Below, in pieces: positions 3,436 through 11,548 of a stretch of 20,772 bases of DNA. The notes beneath the pieces were generated by a model. The model was not told where the DNA came from. It saw only the letters and a program-made list of their open reading frames with translations, and searched no databases. The number at the start of each line of letters is the position of its first letter. Within the stretch, counting starts at the first letter, position 1. The translations under genes and the position numbers were made by a program. This DNA is from a virus. Where the stretch lies: positions 1 to 20,772 of IMG/VR virus record IMGVR_UViG_3300017771_000151. One strand, written 5' to 3'.

Positions 3436-5292
3436 ATGCCAAGCAATAAATTAGAAGTATCAGATTTTGATTTTGATGATATAAAATTAAATCTTAAAAA
3501 ATTTTTACAAGGTCAAACAGAATTTCAGGACTATGATTTTGAAGGTTCTGGTTTTGCTGTGTTACTTGATACATTGGCATACAATACACACTACCTAGGT
3601 TTCAATGCTAATATGTTAGCAAACGAAATGTATTTAGATAGTGCTGATGTTAGAAAAAATATTGTGTCATTAGCTAAAATGCTTAATTACACACCATCTT
3701 CAGTAAGAGCACCTACTGCGAGCATTGATGTTACAGTTAATAATGCAACTGGTACATCTTTAACAATGACAAAAGGTACAGTATTTACTACAACGGTTGA
3801 TGGAGTATCATATGAATATATTACAAATGAAGATAATATAATTTCACCTGTAAATGGAATTTATAAGTTTGACAACTTAAACATTTACGAAGGTACACTA
3901 ATTAATTTTAGATATACAGTAGACAGTACAGATGTTGACCAAAAATTTAAATTAACAAGTTCTAATACTGACACTACAACATTAAAAGTTTCTGTACAAA
4001 ACAGTTCTTCAGATTCAACAACAAATGTTTACACACTTGCTGGTGGTTACAATGCTGTTACTAGTTCATCTAAAGTTTATTTTTTACAAGAAACTGATGA
4101 TGGCAAATATGAAGTTTATTTTGGTGATGGTGTTATGGGTAAAAAATTAGATGATGGTAATATTGTAATTTTAGAATACATAGTAACAAATAAAAAAGAT
4201 TCAAATAGTGCATCTGCATTTACATTAGCAACTAACATTGGTGGTTTTTCAAATGTATCTATTACAACTAACTCAGCATCTCAAGGTGGTGCAGAAGCAG
4301 AAACAAAAGACTCAATTAGATTTAATGCACCTTTAAGTTATGCTGCTCAAAATAGAGCTGTAACAACTTCTGATTATGAAACAATTGTAAGAAGTATATA
4401 TCCTAATGCAATATCAGTAAGTGCTTGGGGTGGGGAAGATGATGAAACACCTGTATATGGTGTAGTAAAAATTGCTATTAAAGCAGCGTCAGGTTCTACA
4501 TTGACAGAAACAACAAAAGCAAATATAGTTACATCTTTAAAACCATACAATGTGGCATCTGTAAGACCTGTAATTGTTGATCCTGAAACAACATCTATAT
4601 TATTAACATCAAATATAAAATATAATAGTAGAGTTACTTCAAAATCTTCTGCAACTTTAAAATCAGATGTGGTAGATACATTGAACAATTACAATACATC
4701 AACTTTACAAAAATTTGATGGCATTTTTAGATTTTCAAAACTATCTACAGCAATAGATAATACGGATACTAGTATTGTATCAAACATTACTACTTTAAAA
4801 ATTAGAAAATCATTTACACCAACATTAAGTTCTTCTACAAAATATTCTATCTATTTTAGAAATTCATTATATAATCCACACTCTGGTCACAGTGCTAGTC
4901 TTGGTGGTATATTAAGTTCAACAGGATTTAAAGTTAGTGGTGATACAGTAAATGAACACTTTTTAGATGATGATGGTTCAGGTAATATTAGAAGTTACAA
5001 ATTAGTTAGTGGTGTAAGAACATATGTAAATAATAATCAAGGAACAATAAATTACAGTACAGGTGAAATTACAATTAATTCGTTAAACGTAACTTCAATT
5101 TCAAATGTAAGAGGCGCAGCTTCTACAGTAATAGAATTAACTGTTCAACCAAATTCAAATGATATTGTTCCAGTAAGAAATCAAATTGTAGAGTTGGATG
5201 TTGCTAATTCGTCTATCACAGTGGAGGCAGATACATTTTTAGGTGGTTCAGCTGAAGCAGGAGTAGGATATACAACAACATCTAGCTATTAA
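3436..5292 (+). CDS. 6: Baseplate wedge subunit gp6
   Basis: 618 residues; T4 gp6 has 660. Gp6 dimers make the ring that joins the wedges around the baseplate hub. The N-terminus (LEVSDFDFDDIKLNLKKFL, 6-24) and the GSGFAVLLDTLAYNTHYLGF stretch (about 38-57) are typical of gp6 in marine T4-like phages. The baseplate J/gp6 signature YFGDGVMGKKL lies near residue 228, and NRAVTTSDYE near 306 is the conserved J-like core. A late insert (about 465-555) with HSGHSASLGG and repeated STGEITI-type strands is also typical. It follows gp25 by one base and ends 5 nt before the next gene. Confidence 0.92.
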   Translation: MPSNKLEVSDFDFDDIKLNLKKFLQGQTEFQDYDFEGSGFAVLLDTLAYNTHYLGFNANMLANEMYLDSADVRKNIVSLAKMLNYTPSSVRAPTASIDVTVNNATGTSLTMTKGTVFTTTVDGVSYEYITNEDNIISPVNGIYKFDNLNIYEGTLINFRYTVDSTDVDQKFKLTSSNTDTTTLKVSVQNSSSDSTTNVYTLAGGYNAVTSSSKVYFLQETDDGKYEVYFGDGVMGKKLDDGNIVILEYIVTNKKDSNSASAFTLATNIGGFSNVSITTNSASQGGAEAETKDSIRFNAPLSYAAQNRAVTTSDYETIVRSIYPNAISVSAWGGEDDETPVYGVVKIAIKAASGSTLTETTKANIVTSLKPYNVASVRPVIVDPETTSILLTSNIKYNSRVTSKSSATLKSDVVDTLNNYNTSTLQKFDGIFRFSKLSTAIDNTDTSIVSNITTLKIRKSFTPTLSSSTKYSIYFRNSLYNPHSGHSASLGGILSSTGFKVSGDTVNEHFLDDDGSGNIRSYKLVSGVRTYVNNNQGTINYSTGEITINSLNVTSISNVRGAASTVIELTVQPNSNDIVPVRNQIVELDVANSSITVEADTFLGGSAEAGVGYTTTSSY

Positions 5293-5304
5293 TAAAAATG
5301 GCTA
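5283..5304 (+). repeat. Start-codon hairpin at the gp6/gp7-like junction
   Basis: TAGCTATT (5283-5290) pairs with AATGGCTA (5297-5304) with one G-U wobble and a six-base loop. The gp6 stop begins in the 5' arm and the next ATG (5298) lies in the 3' arm. A ribosome finishing gp6 would melt it, a simple way to couple the two wedge genes. Confidence 0.4.
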
Positions 5305-7922
5305 AGTTTACAGATAAATTATCAAATCTTATAGAATCACAACTGCCCGATTTTGCTTTGGCAGATCATCCAAAGTTTGTTCAATTCTTAAAGACTTATT
5401 ATTTGTTTATGGAGTCTGCAGAGTTAATTGTATCTGATATTAACTCATCAAGTGGTATTCAATTAGAAACAGAAACTAATCAACAAAATTATTTAATAAT
5501 GAATAGTTCCAAAATTGGAACACAAAGAACATTATTAGACGCTGACGATAAAATATTATTAGAAGATTCTGCTTATGGTAAATTTACTAGAGGTGAAACA
5601 ATAACAGGACAAACATCTAAAGCAACATCTGTTATATTAACAGAGGATTTAGATAGTAATAGACTTTTTATTTCAGCACAAGATAAATTTTCTATTGGTG
5701 AATTAGTTATAGGTTCTACTTCAAATGCAACTGCAATTATATCAAAGTATAGACCTAATCCTGTAACCAATATACAAGAGCTATTAAATTTCCGTGATCC
5801 TGATAGAGTGATAAGTGATTTTTTATCAAACTTTAGAGAAGAATTTTTAAATACAGTTCCTGATAATTTATTTGATAACGTAGATAAGAGAAAGTTAATT
5901 AAAAATATTAAATCTTTGTATCAACTAAAAGGTACAAAAGGTGGACACAATATATTTTTTAGATTATTATTTAATGAAATATCAGATACAATATATCCAA
6001 GAGAAAATTTATTAAGAGTATCCGATGGTAAATTTACAACAAATAGAGTTTTAAGAGCAATTGGATCAGCTGGTGAAACAACTAATTTAACTGGTAGAAC
6101 AATTACTGGTCAAACATCTAACGCTACAGCAATTGTAGAAAGTGTATCAAAATTTATTATAGCATCAAATGAAATATCAGAATTTATTTTAAATGATGAT
6201 AGTATTAATGGCACTTTTCAAATTGGAGAAGAAGTTAGAGGTACAATATCTGATACAGATGACATATTAATTAAAGCAAATGTTACTGGTATACCAATTT
6301 CAAAATCTATTACTCAACCTGGTTCATTACATTCAATCAATGAAGCAACAACAATTACAGGTGGTGGTAATGGAGCTATCATACAAACAGGTAATATAGG
6401 TTCAGGTGGAGTTACAGAAGTAGTTATAGATAATGCTGGTACAGGATATGCAGTAGGAGAAGATTTAGTATTTGATAATACAAATACAAATGGAGCTGGA
6501 GTTGCAGGATTTATTTCAGTGGTCAATGGTGGATTTACCCAAGAGGCTGGAACAACAGGTACAACAGGTGAAGATCATATTGTATTAGAAGATGAAACAA
6601 ATAGAGGTGACATTTACTCTGGTAATAAAATTGTTATGGAACCTGATACTAATAGCAATCTAAATGATATTACTGATGTTTTCCTATTCAATAAAGGTTC
6701 AGGTTATACGTCATTACCAACAGTTACAATTAACACATCATCTGGTACAAGTGGTGTATTAAAATTATTCAGTACAGAAATAGGTCGTGTATTAGATTTA
6801 GATATTGTTGAATTAGGATTTGCACATCAATTGTCACCAACACCACCAACAGTTACATTATTTAAAAACTTTATAATGGTATCTGCTAGTGGTAACTTTA
6901 CAGGTGGTGAAAGTATAACTACATCTGCTAGTGCTACAGGTACAGTTGTAAGTTGGGATAATACAAGAGGTTTACTTGTAATAAAAGACACTTCAGGTAC
7001 GTTTAGTGAGGATGATGTTATAACAGGTTCTTTATCAGGTGTAACTGCAAACATAGCAAAATTTAGTGCATCATCAGCGTCACTTGTAATTGGTGCTGTT
7101 GCCGATACGGATGGTACATTTATTAATGAAGATGGATTTTTATCCGAATCCACAAAAAGAGTACAAGATAGTTTATACTATCAGGACTTTTCTTATGTAC
7201 TTCAAGTTGCTAGATCAATTTCTGATTGGCGTGATGATTTTAAAACTACTATGCATACAGCTGGTTTTTATTTTGCTGGTCAAGTAAATGTAGAATTATC
7301 TGCCAATGCTAAAATCAAATCTCCTGTTATAGGTGAAATTAGTGGAGCAGTTGATGACCCAATATTCTCATCATTGAAATATCTATTTCTTACTCTATTA
7401 GGTAGAAGATTAGGAACAGTTGATGATGGTACATCATTAAGAGCAACTCCTAAAGTGGGTACTACAGAAACTCCAGGTGATACACCACCAATAGATCATT
7501 TTCCTAGTAATACAAGAGATGTTACTTTAAGAAGACCAGCTATTAATATTGAATATGTGTCAAGGAAAAGAAGAACAATTAATAATAACTTTGTAAAAAT
7601 AGGTCACGTTTATGCGGGTCCTAGATACGGAACAATTAATAGAGAGGCATTAAAAGCATTTAAAATAAATGGCACTAATTATTCTATATTTGAATTAAGT
7701 AAAAATGTAACATTTGGAACAAAAACAGCTTTAGATGGTAACGATAATACACTATTGTTATGTTCTAATGATGATGGACGAGGTATCAAAACAAAGTTAA
7801 CTATACCTTGTGAATTTGCTATAATAACACCTAAAAATCAATTTAGTAATACATTAACAACATTTGACGCTACGATTGATAATGATAGTTCAACAATAAC
7901 TTTTGATGATACAACTCCTTAA
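5298..7922 (+). CDS. Baseplate wedge/virion structural protein at the gp7 position
   Basis: 874 residues; T4 gp7 has about 1030. Its position between gp6 and gp8 suggests the gp7 role (wedge arm linking gp6 to gp8 and gp10), but sequence identity to T4 gp7 is not obvious, so it is named by position. The N-terminus (ADHPKFVQFLKTYYLFMESA, about 22-41) and the region at about 158-245 (RDPDRVISDFL, REEFLNTVPD, IKNIKSLYQLKGTKGG, RLLFNEISD, LLRVSDGKF) follow a pattern common in phage baseplate structural proteins. Repeated strands of the form GExIxGxTSxATxxI occur near residues 95, 131, 263, 308 and 532-590. GTGY/GSGY strands lie near 380 and 470. The start overlaps a hairpin and has no strong Shine-Dalgarno, so it probably depends on gp6 translation. 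Confidence 0.75.
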   Translation: MAKFTDKLSNLIESQLPDFALADHPKFVQFLKTYYLFMESAELIVSDINSSSGIQLETETNQQNYLIMNSSKIGTQRTLLDADDKILLEDSAYGKFTRGETITGQTSKATSVILTEDLDSNRLFISAQDKFSIGELVIGSTSNATAIISKYRPNPVTNIQELLNFRDPDRVISDFLSNFREEFLNTVPDNLFDNVDKRKLIKNIKSLYQLKGTKGGHNIFFRLLFNEISDTIYPRENLLRVSDGKFTTNRVLRAIGSAGETTNLTGRTITGQTSNATAIVESVSKFIIASNEISEFILNDDSINGTFQIGEEVRGTISDTDDILIKANVTGIPISKSITQPGSLHSINEATTITGGGNGAIIQTGNIGSGGVTEVVIDNAGTGYAVGEDLVFDNTNTNGAGVAGFISVVNGGFTQEAGTTGTTGEDHIVLEDETNRGDIYSGNKIVMEPDTNSNLNDITDVFLFNKGSGYTSLPTVTINTSSGTSGVLKLFSTEIGRVLDLDIVELGFAHQLSPTPPTVTLFKNFIMVSASGNFTGGESITTSASATGTVVSWDNTRGLLVIKDTSGTFSEDDVITGSLSGVTANIAKFSASSASLVIGAVADTDGTFINEDGFLSESTKRVQDSLYYQDFSYVLQVARSISDWRDDFKTTMHTAGFYFAGQVNVELSANAKIKSPVIGEISGAVDDPIFSSLKYLFLTLLGRRLGTVDDGTSLRATPKVGTTETPGDTPPIDHFPSNTRDVTLRRPAINIEYVSRKRRTINNNFVKIGHVYAGPRYGTINREALKAFKINGTNYSIFELSKNVTFGTKTALDGNDNTLLLCSNDDGRGIKTKLTIPCEFAIITPKNQFSNTLTTFDATIDNDSSTITFDDTTP

Positions 7923-7927
7923 TCTCT

Positions 7928-7935
7928 TATAAATA
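7928..7935 (+). promoter_or_regulatory. T4-type late promoter for the fibre-like gene
   Basis: Perfect TATAAATA 5 nt after the stop of the gp7-like gene and 19 nt before the ATG at 7955, giving a short leader of roughly 14 nt. Confidence 0.7.
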
Positions 7936-7954
7936 TAAACAAAAGAAGTAAAAG

Positions 7955-10018
7955 ATGGCAAAACAAACTATTAATATCGGATCAATACCTAATGACGGAA
8001 CAGGAACAACACTCCGTGATGGTGGTGATTTAATTAACGATAACTTTAACGAAATTTATACTGCCATAGGTAATGGTACGGCTATTACATTAACATCAAC
8101 ACCTACCGAATTAAACTTGTTATCTGGTGTTTCAGCTTTAGTTACAACTTCTACATCTGACGTTTTTACAAATAAAAGTATTAGTGGTTCTACAAACACA
8201 TTATCAAACATTGGTAATTCTTCATTAAGTAATTCATCCATATCAATTACAGGTGATGATAGTTCTGCTCAAACAATTTCATTAGGTGGTGGAATATTAT
8301 TTACTGGTGGTTCTGGTATAACAACTTCAGTATCAGGTAATGAAATTACTTTTACTACTGATGGTTCTATTGTTACAGAAACATCAACAGATACTTTGAC
8401 AAACAAAACGATTAGTGGTTCTAGTAACACACTATCTAATATAGGAAATTCATCATTAACTAATTCAGCTATTACATTGGTTGATGAGAGTTCATCTACA
8501 ACTACAATATCTTTAGGTGAAAGCTTAAAAGTAAATGGTGGTACAGGTATTGATACAACAATTTCAGGTGATGGAGTTTCAATTGCTGTTGACTCAACAG
8601 TTGTAACAGAATCATCTACAGATACATTAACAAATAAAACAATAAATGGTCCAGACAATACACTTACAAATATAGCAAATGGTTCTTTAGCCAACTCAAC
8701 AATAACTATTGGTGATGATGCTATTGCATTAGGTGGCACACAAACTACAATTACTAATTTAAGTTTAGATGGTTCAACTGGAACAATTAATTTAACAAGT
8801 TCAGGAAATAAAATAAGATTTAACTTTGCTAATACTGGCGCATTACCAAGTGCAACAGATTACCAAGGTATGTTTGCATCTGAAGCTGCTACTGCCAAAG
8901 CATTTTTTGCTGAAGGTGGTGCATGGAATGAGATAGTTACAGAAAACTCATCTATTGGTAGATTATCAAACGTAGATATTACATCATCAGCACCTACAAA
9001 TGGTCAAATATTAGTTTTCAATAGTTCAAATGGTAGATTTGAACCAGGTAACCAAAGTGCAGGTTCATCTTTAACAATTGAAGAAGATGGTTCAGCATTA
9101 TCAACTGCTGCTACGACAGTAGATTTTGTTGGTGAGGGTGTAACTGCTTCAGGTACAGGTGCAGAAAAAACAATTAATATTCCTGGTGGTGCAACTGCAA
9201 TGATAGATGTAACCTCTAATAGTGCAAGTGCTTATAGATTTTCTTCACATTATGGAACTGAAGACAATCCTACAATATTTACAAAACAAGGTCAAACAAT
9301 AGCATTTAATTTAAATGGTTTAGCAGGATCACATCCTTTTGTTATACAAACTTCTAGTGGTTCAACATACACGGCAAGTGATAGAATAACAACAGGTTTA
9401 ACACACATTGCTACAGATGGTACAGTAACAACAGGTGTCAGTGCTCAAAATAAAACTTCTGGTATTTTATATTTTGAAGTGCCATATAATCAGGCAACAG
9501 TTTATTACATTTGTGCTTCGCATGGTGGAATGAATGGTACATTATCAGTAGCTAAAAAAGAGGGTGGCGCATTATTACAACAAGTTAATACTCAAACAGG
9601 TGCTGTTGCAACAGGAACAACTATATTTGTTGAAGATGATACAATACCTCAAAATACTGAAGGTAGTGAATTTATGACTTTATCTATAACGCCTAAATCT
9701 GCTACAAGTGTGATAAACATTGAGGCACATATATTTTATTCACAATCAGCAGGTACTAGAAGTGGTGCAGGTTTATTTAAAGATTCGGATGCAAACGCAT
9801 TATCGTTTACTTCTAACTTTATTAAAGATACAACAAGTATGGGTAATATGCAAGTATTTTATTCAGAGGCTTCTGGTAGTACAAGTGCTAGAACATATAA
9901 AATTAGATGTGGTAATATACAAACAGCAGGTACTTTCACTTTCAATGGTCAAGGTGGTGTAAGAAAATTTGGTGGAACAGTATTAAGTACAATTAGAATA
10001 TTAGAGATAGAAGCTTAG
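7955..10018 (+). CDS. Fibre-like virion protein with 77-residue repeats and a cupredoxin-like domain
   Basis: 687 residues. The N-terminus (MAKQTINIGSIPNDGTG, then LINDNFNEIYTAIG) is the common start of phage fibre/baseplate decoration proteins. Residues 69 to about 262 are tandem repeats with DTLTNKTISG and NTLSNIGNSSL motifs at an exact 77-residue period (two full copies and one partial). A region near 418-535 resembles a cupredoxin: His460 (SHPFVIQ) and a Cys520-x2-His523-x2-Met526 cluster (YYICASHGGMNG) could form a copper site. The C-terminus (about 540-687, with TIPQNTEGSEFMTLSITP and a TFTFNGQGG region) is a beta-rich tip domain seen in many phage fibre-type proteins. It lies between the gp7-like and gp8 genes under its own late promoter. 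It probably sits on the baseplate and may touch the host; receptor binding is inferred. Confidence 0.75.
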   Translation: MAKQTINIGSIPNDGTGTTLRDGGDLINDNFNEIYTAIGNGTAITLTSTPTELNLLSGVSALVTTSTSDVFTNKSISGSTNTLSNIGNSSLSNSSISITGDDSSAQTISLGGGILFTGGSGITTSVSGNEITFTTDGSIVTETSTDTLTNKTISGSSNTLSNIGNSSLTNSAITLVDESSSTTTISLGESLKVNGGTGIDTTISGDGVSIAVDSTVVTESSTDTLTNKTINGPDNTLTNIANGSLANSTITIGDDAIALGGTQTTITNLSLDGSTGTINLTSSGNKIRFNFANTGALPSATDYQGMFASEAATAKAFFAEGGAWNEIVTENSSIGRLSNVDITSSAPTNGQILVFNSSNGRFEPGNQSAGSSLTIEEDGSALSTAATTVDFVGEGVTASGTGAEKTINIPGGATAMIDVTSNSASAYRFSSHYGTEDNPTIFTKQGQTIAFNLNGLAGSHPFVIQTSSGSTYTASDRITTGLTHIATDGTVTTGVSAQNKTSGILYFEVPYNQATVYYICASHGGMNGTLSVAKKEGGALLQQVNTQTGAVATGTTIFVEDDTIPQNTEGSEFMTLSITPKSATSVINIEAHIFYSQSAGTRSGAGLFKDSDANALSFTSNFIKDTTSMGNMQVFYSEASGSTSARTYKIRCGNIQTAGTFTFNGQGGVRKFGGTVLSTIRILEIEA
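8159..8742 (+). repeat. Tandem 231-bp coding repeat (77-codon period)
   Basis: Copies begin at 8159, 8390 and 8621, each at the Asp codon of a D(T/V)(L/F)TNK motif. The spacing is exactly 231 bp twice. The third copy is shortened. The protein motifs are better conserved than the DNA, which points to old duplication under selection for the repeat fold. Confidence 0.85.
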
Positions 10019-10037
10019 GAATGTCTATTAAAACTTG

Positions 10038-10045
10038 TATAAATA
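10038..10045 (+). promoter_or_regulatory. T4-type late promoter for gp8
   Basis: Perfect TATAAATA in the 46-nt gap before gp8, 19 nt upstream of ATG 10065. A good ribosome binding site (AAGGA 10052-10056) lies between. Confidence 0.72.
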
Positions 10046-10064
10046 TATGAAAAGGAAGAATTAA

Positions 10065-11540
10065 ATGCCAGCGATAATAACAAATAAATTTAGAATACAT
10101 AATAGTGAAAGATTTTTACAATCTTTCAATACAGGTAATAGTCCACACAATGTCTATTATCTAGGTATAGGTAGACCACAAGACTTTACAACATCTACGA
10201 GACCAGATGGTAGAACAGACAATCAAGGTACAGATGTTGCTCCGATCACACCATCAGATAGTGTGACAGAAGAATTTTATACTTTTGACGATTTACTTGC
10301 AGCTAAAAAAGTAGGTGCTTCAAACGTATCTTTTGTATGTGCTAGAAGAAACTGGACGACTGGTACAACTTATGACATTTATAGACACGATTATGGTGAA
10401 TATATTACAGGTGGTACAACAGCTAAAACATCTAATAGTGGTGCATCTACATTACACGATTCTACTTTCTATGTATTGACTGCGGCAAGAAATGTTTACA
10501 AGTGTTTAGATAACGATGGTAATACTGCTTCAACAGTAGAACCAACAGGTACTTCAACATCAATTATTACAACTGGTGATGGATACAAATGGAAATATAT
10601 GTACACTTTATCTGCTGCTCAACAATCAGATTTCCTTTCAACAGATTTTATGGCTGTAGCAACTAACTCTACTGTTAGTTCAGCTGCGGTAGATGGTGCA
10701 ATTAACATTGTAAGAATTAAATCAGCTGGTTCAAGTGGTGCTGATGGTACTCATACTAATATTGATATAAGAGGTGATGGATCAGGTGGTAAAGTTTCAG
10801 TAACAGTTTCATCTGGTAGTGTAACAGCAGTTTCAGTTACAACTCCTGGAACAGGTTATACTTATGGTTACATAAGAAATGCTGATATTGTGAGTGCTGG
10901 TGCTACTAGTTTATCTGGCTCAGAGTTAGATGTAATTATTGAGCCAAAAGGTGGTCACGGGTTTAATGCTGTATCAGAATTAGGTGGTTTCTTCGTAATG
11001 GTTAATACAAGTTTAGAAGGAACTGAAAGTTCAAACACAGGTGACTTTACAGCAGAAAACAATTTTAGAAAAATAGTATTAATGAGAGACCCATTCTCTG
11101 GTGGTTCTGCAGCATCAGCAAATACTTTAAGAGCTACAAAAGCTGTTAGATTTGCTGCATCTCCAACACCAGGCACATTTAGTGTTGATGAAGAAATCAA
11201 TCAAGCATCTACTGGCGCAGTAGGTAAAGTAGTTGAGTGGGATGCTACAAACAGAATTTTACATTATATACAAACAAGATTTAATGACGAAGGTGCTGAT
11301 AGTAATGGAAATCTAGTGGCATTTTCTGGAGCCAATGTTATTACAGGACAAGGCTCTGGTGCAACTGGAACACCTAGTTCAACAGGAAGTGAAGCAGCAG
11401 ATGACATAACATTTACTAGTGGTTATGCAAGTGCTGAATTAGATAGTGATAAGGGTGACGTTTTGTATATAGAAAATAGAGCACCAATTACTAGAGCAAC
11501 TGACCAGACCGAGAACATTAAGTTAGTAGTTGAATTTTAG
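10065..11540 (+). CDS. 8: Baseplate wedge subunit gp8
   Basis: 491 residues, longer than T4 gp8 (334). Gp8 links the wedge arms and contacts gp10. The N-terminus MPAIITNKFRIHNSERFLQS, the YYLGIGRPQDF strand (31-41), the TPSDSVTEEFYTFDDLLAAK segment and SFVCARRNWTTGTTYDIY are typical of gp8 in marine T4-like phages. The TGDGYKWKYMYTLSAAQQSD segment (about 170-190) is also family-like. The extra length is in the C-terminal half, which contains GTGYTYGYI strands and a GAVGKVVEWD / VITGQGSGATG module like those in the two flanking structural proteins. AAGGA lies 8 nt before the ATG. The giant structural gene follows 8 nt after the stop. Confidence 0.9.
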   Translation: MPAIITNKFRIHNSERFLQSFNTGNSPHNVYYLGIGRPQDFTTSTRPDGRTDNQGTDVAPITPSDSVTEEFYTFDDLLAAKKVGASNVSFVCARRNWTTGTTYDIYRHDYGEYITGGTTAKTSNSGASTLHDSTFYVLTAARNVYKCLDNDGNTASTVEPTGTSTSIITTGDGYKWKYMYTLSAAQQSDFLSTDFMAVATNSTVSSAAVDGAINIVRIKSAGSSGADGTHTNIDIRGDGSGGKVSVTVSSGSVTAVSVTTPGTGYTYGYIRNADIVSAGATSLSGSELDVIIEPKGGHGFNAVSELGGFFVMVNTSLEGTESSNTGDFTAENNFRKIVLMRDPFSGGSAASANTLRATKAVRFAASPTPGTFSVDEEINQASTGAVGKVVEWDATNRILHYIQTRFNDEGADSNGNLVAFSGANVITGQGSGATGTPSSTGSEAADDITFTSGYASAELDSDKGDVLYIENRAPITRATDQTENIKLVVEF

Positions 11541-11543
11541 GAG
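11539..11543 (+). promoter_or_regulatory. Ribosome binding site overlapping the gp8 stop
   Basis: AGGAG begins in the TAG stop codon of gp8 and lies 5 nt before ATG 11549. It fixes the start of the giant gene and suggests coupling with gp8. Confidence 0.7.
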
Positions 11544-11548
11544 AGATT

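Noticed and set aside
8269-8739. Long minus-strand frame opposite the fibre repeats (156 codons)
   Set aside because: It is the antisense shadow of a repetitive Ser/Thr-rich coding region, has no ribosome binding site or promoter, and its Val/Pro/Ser-rich product mirrors the codons of the plus strand.
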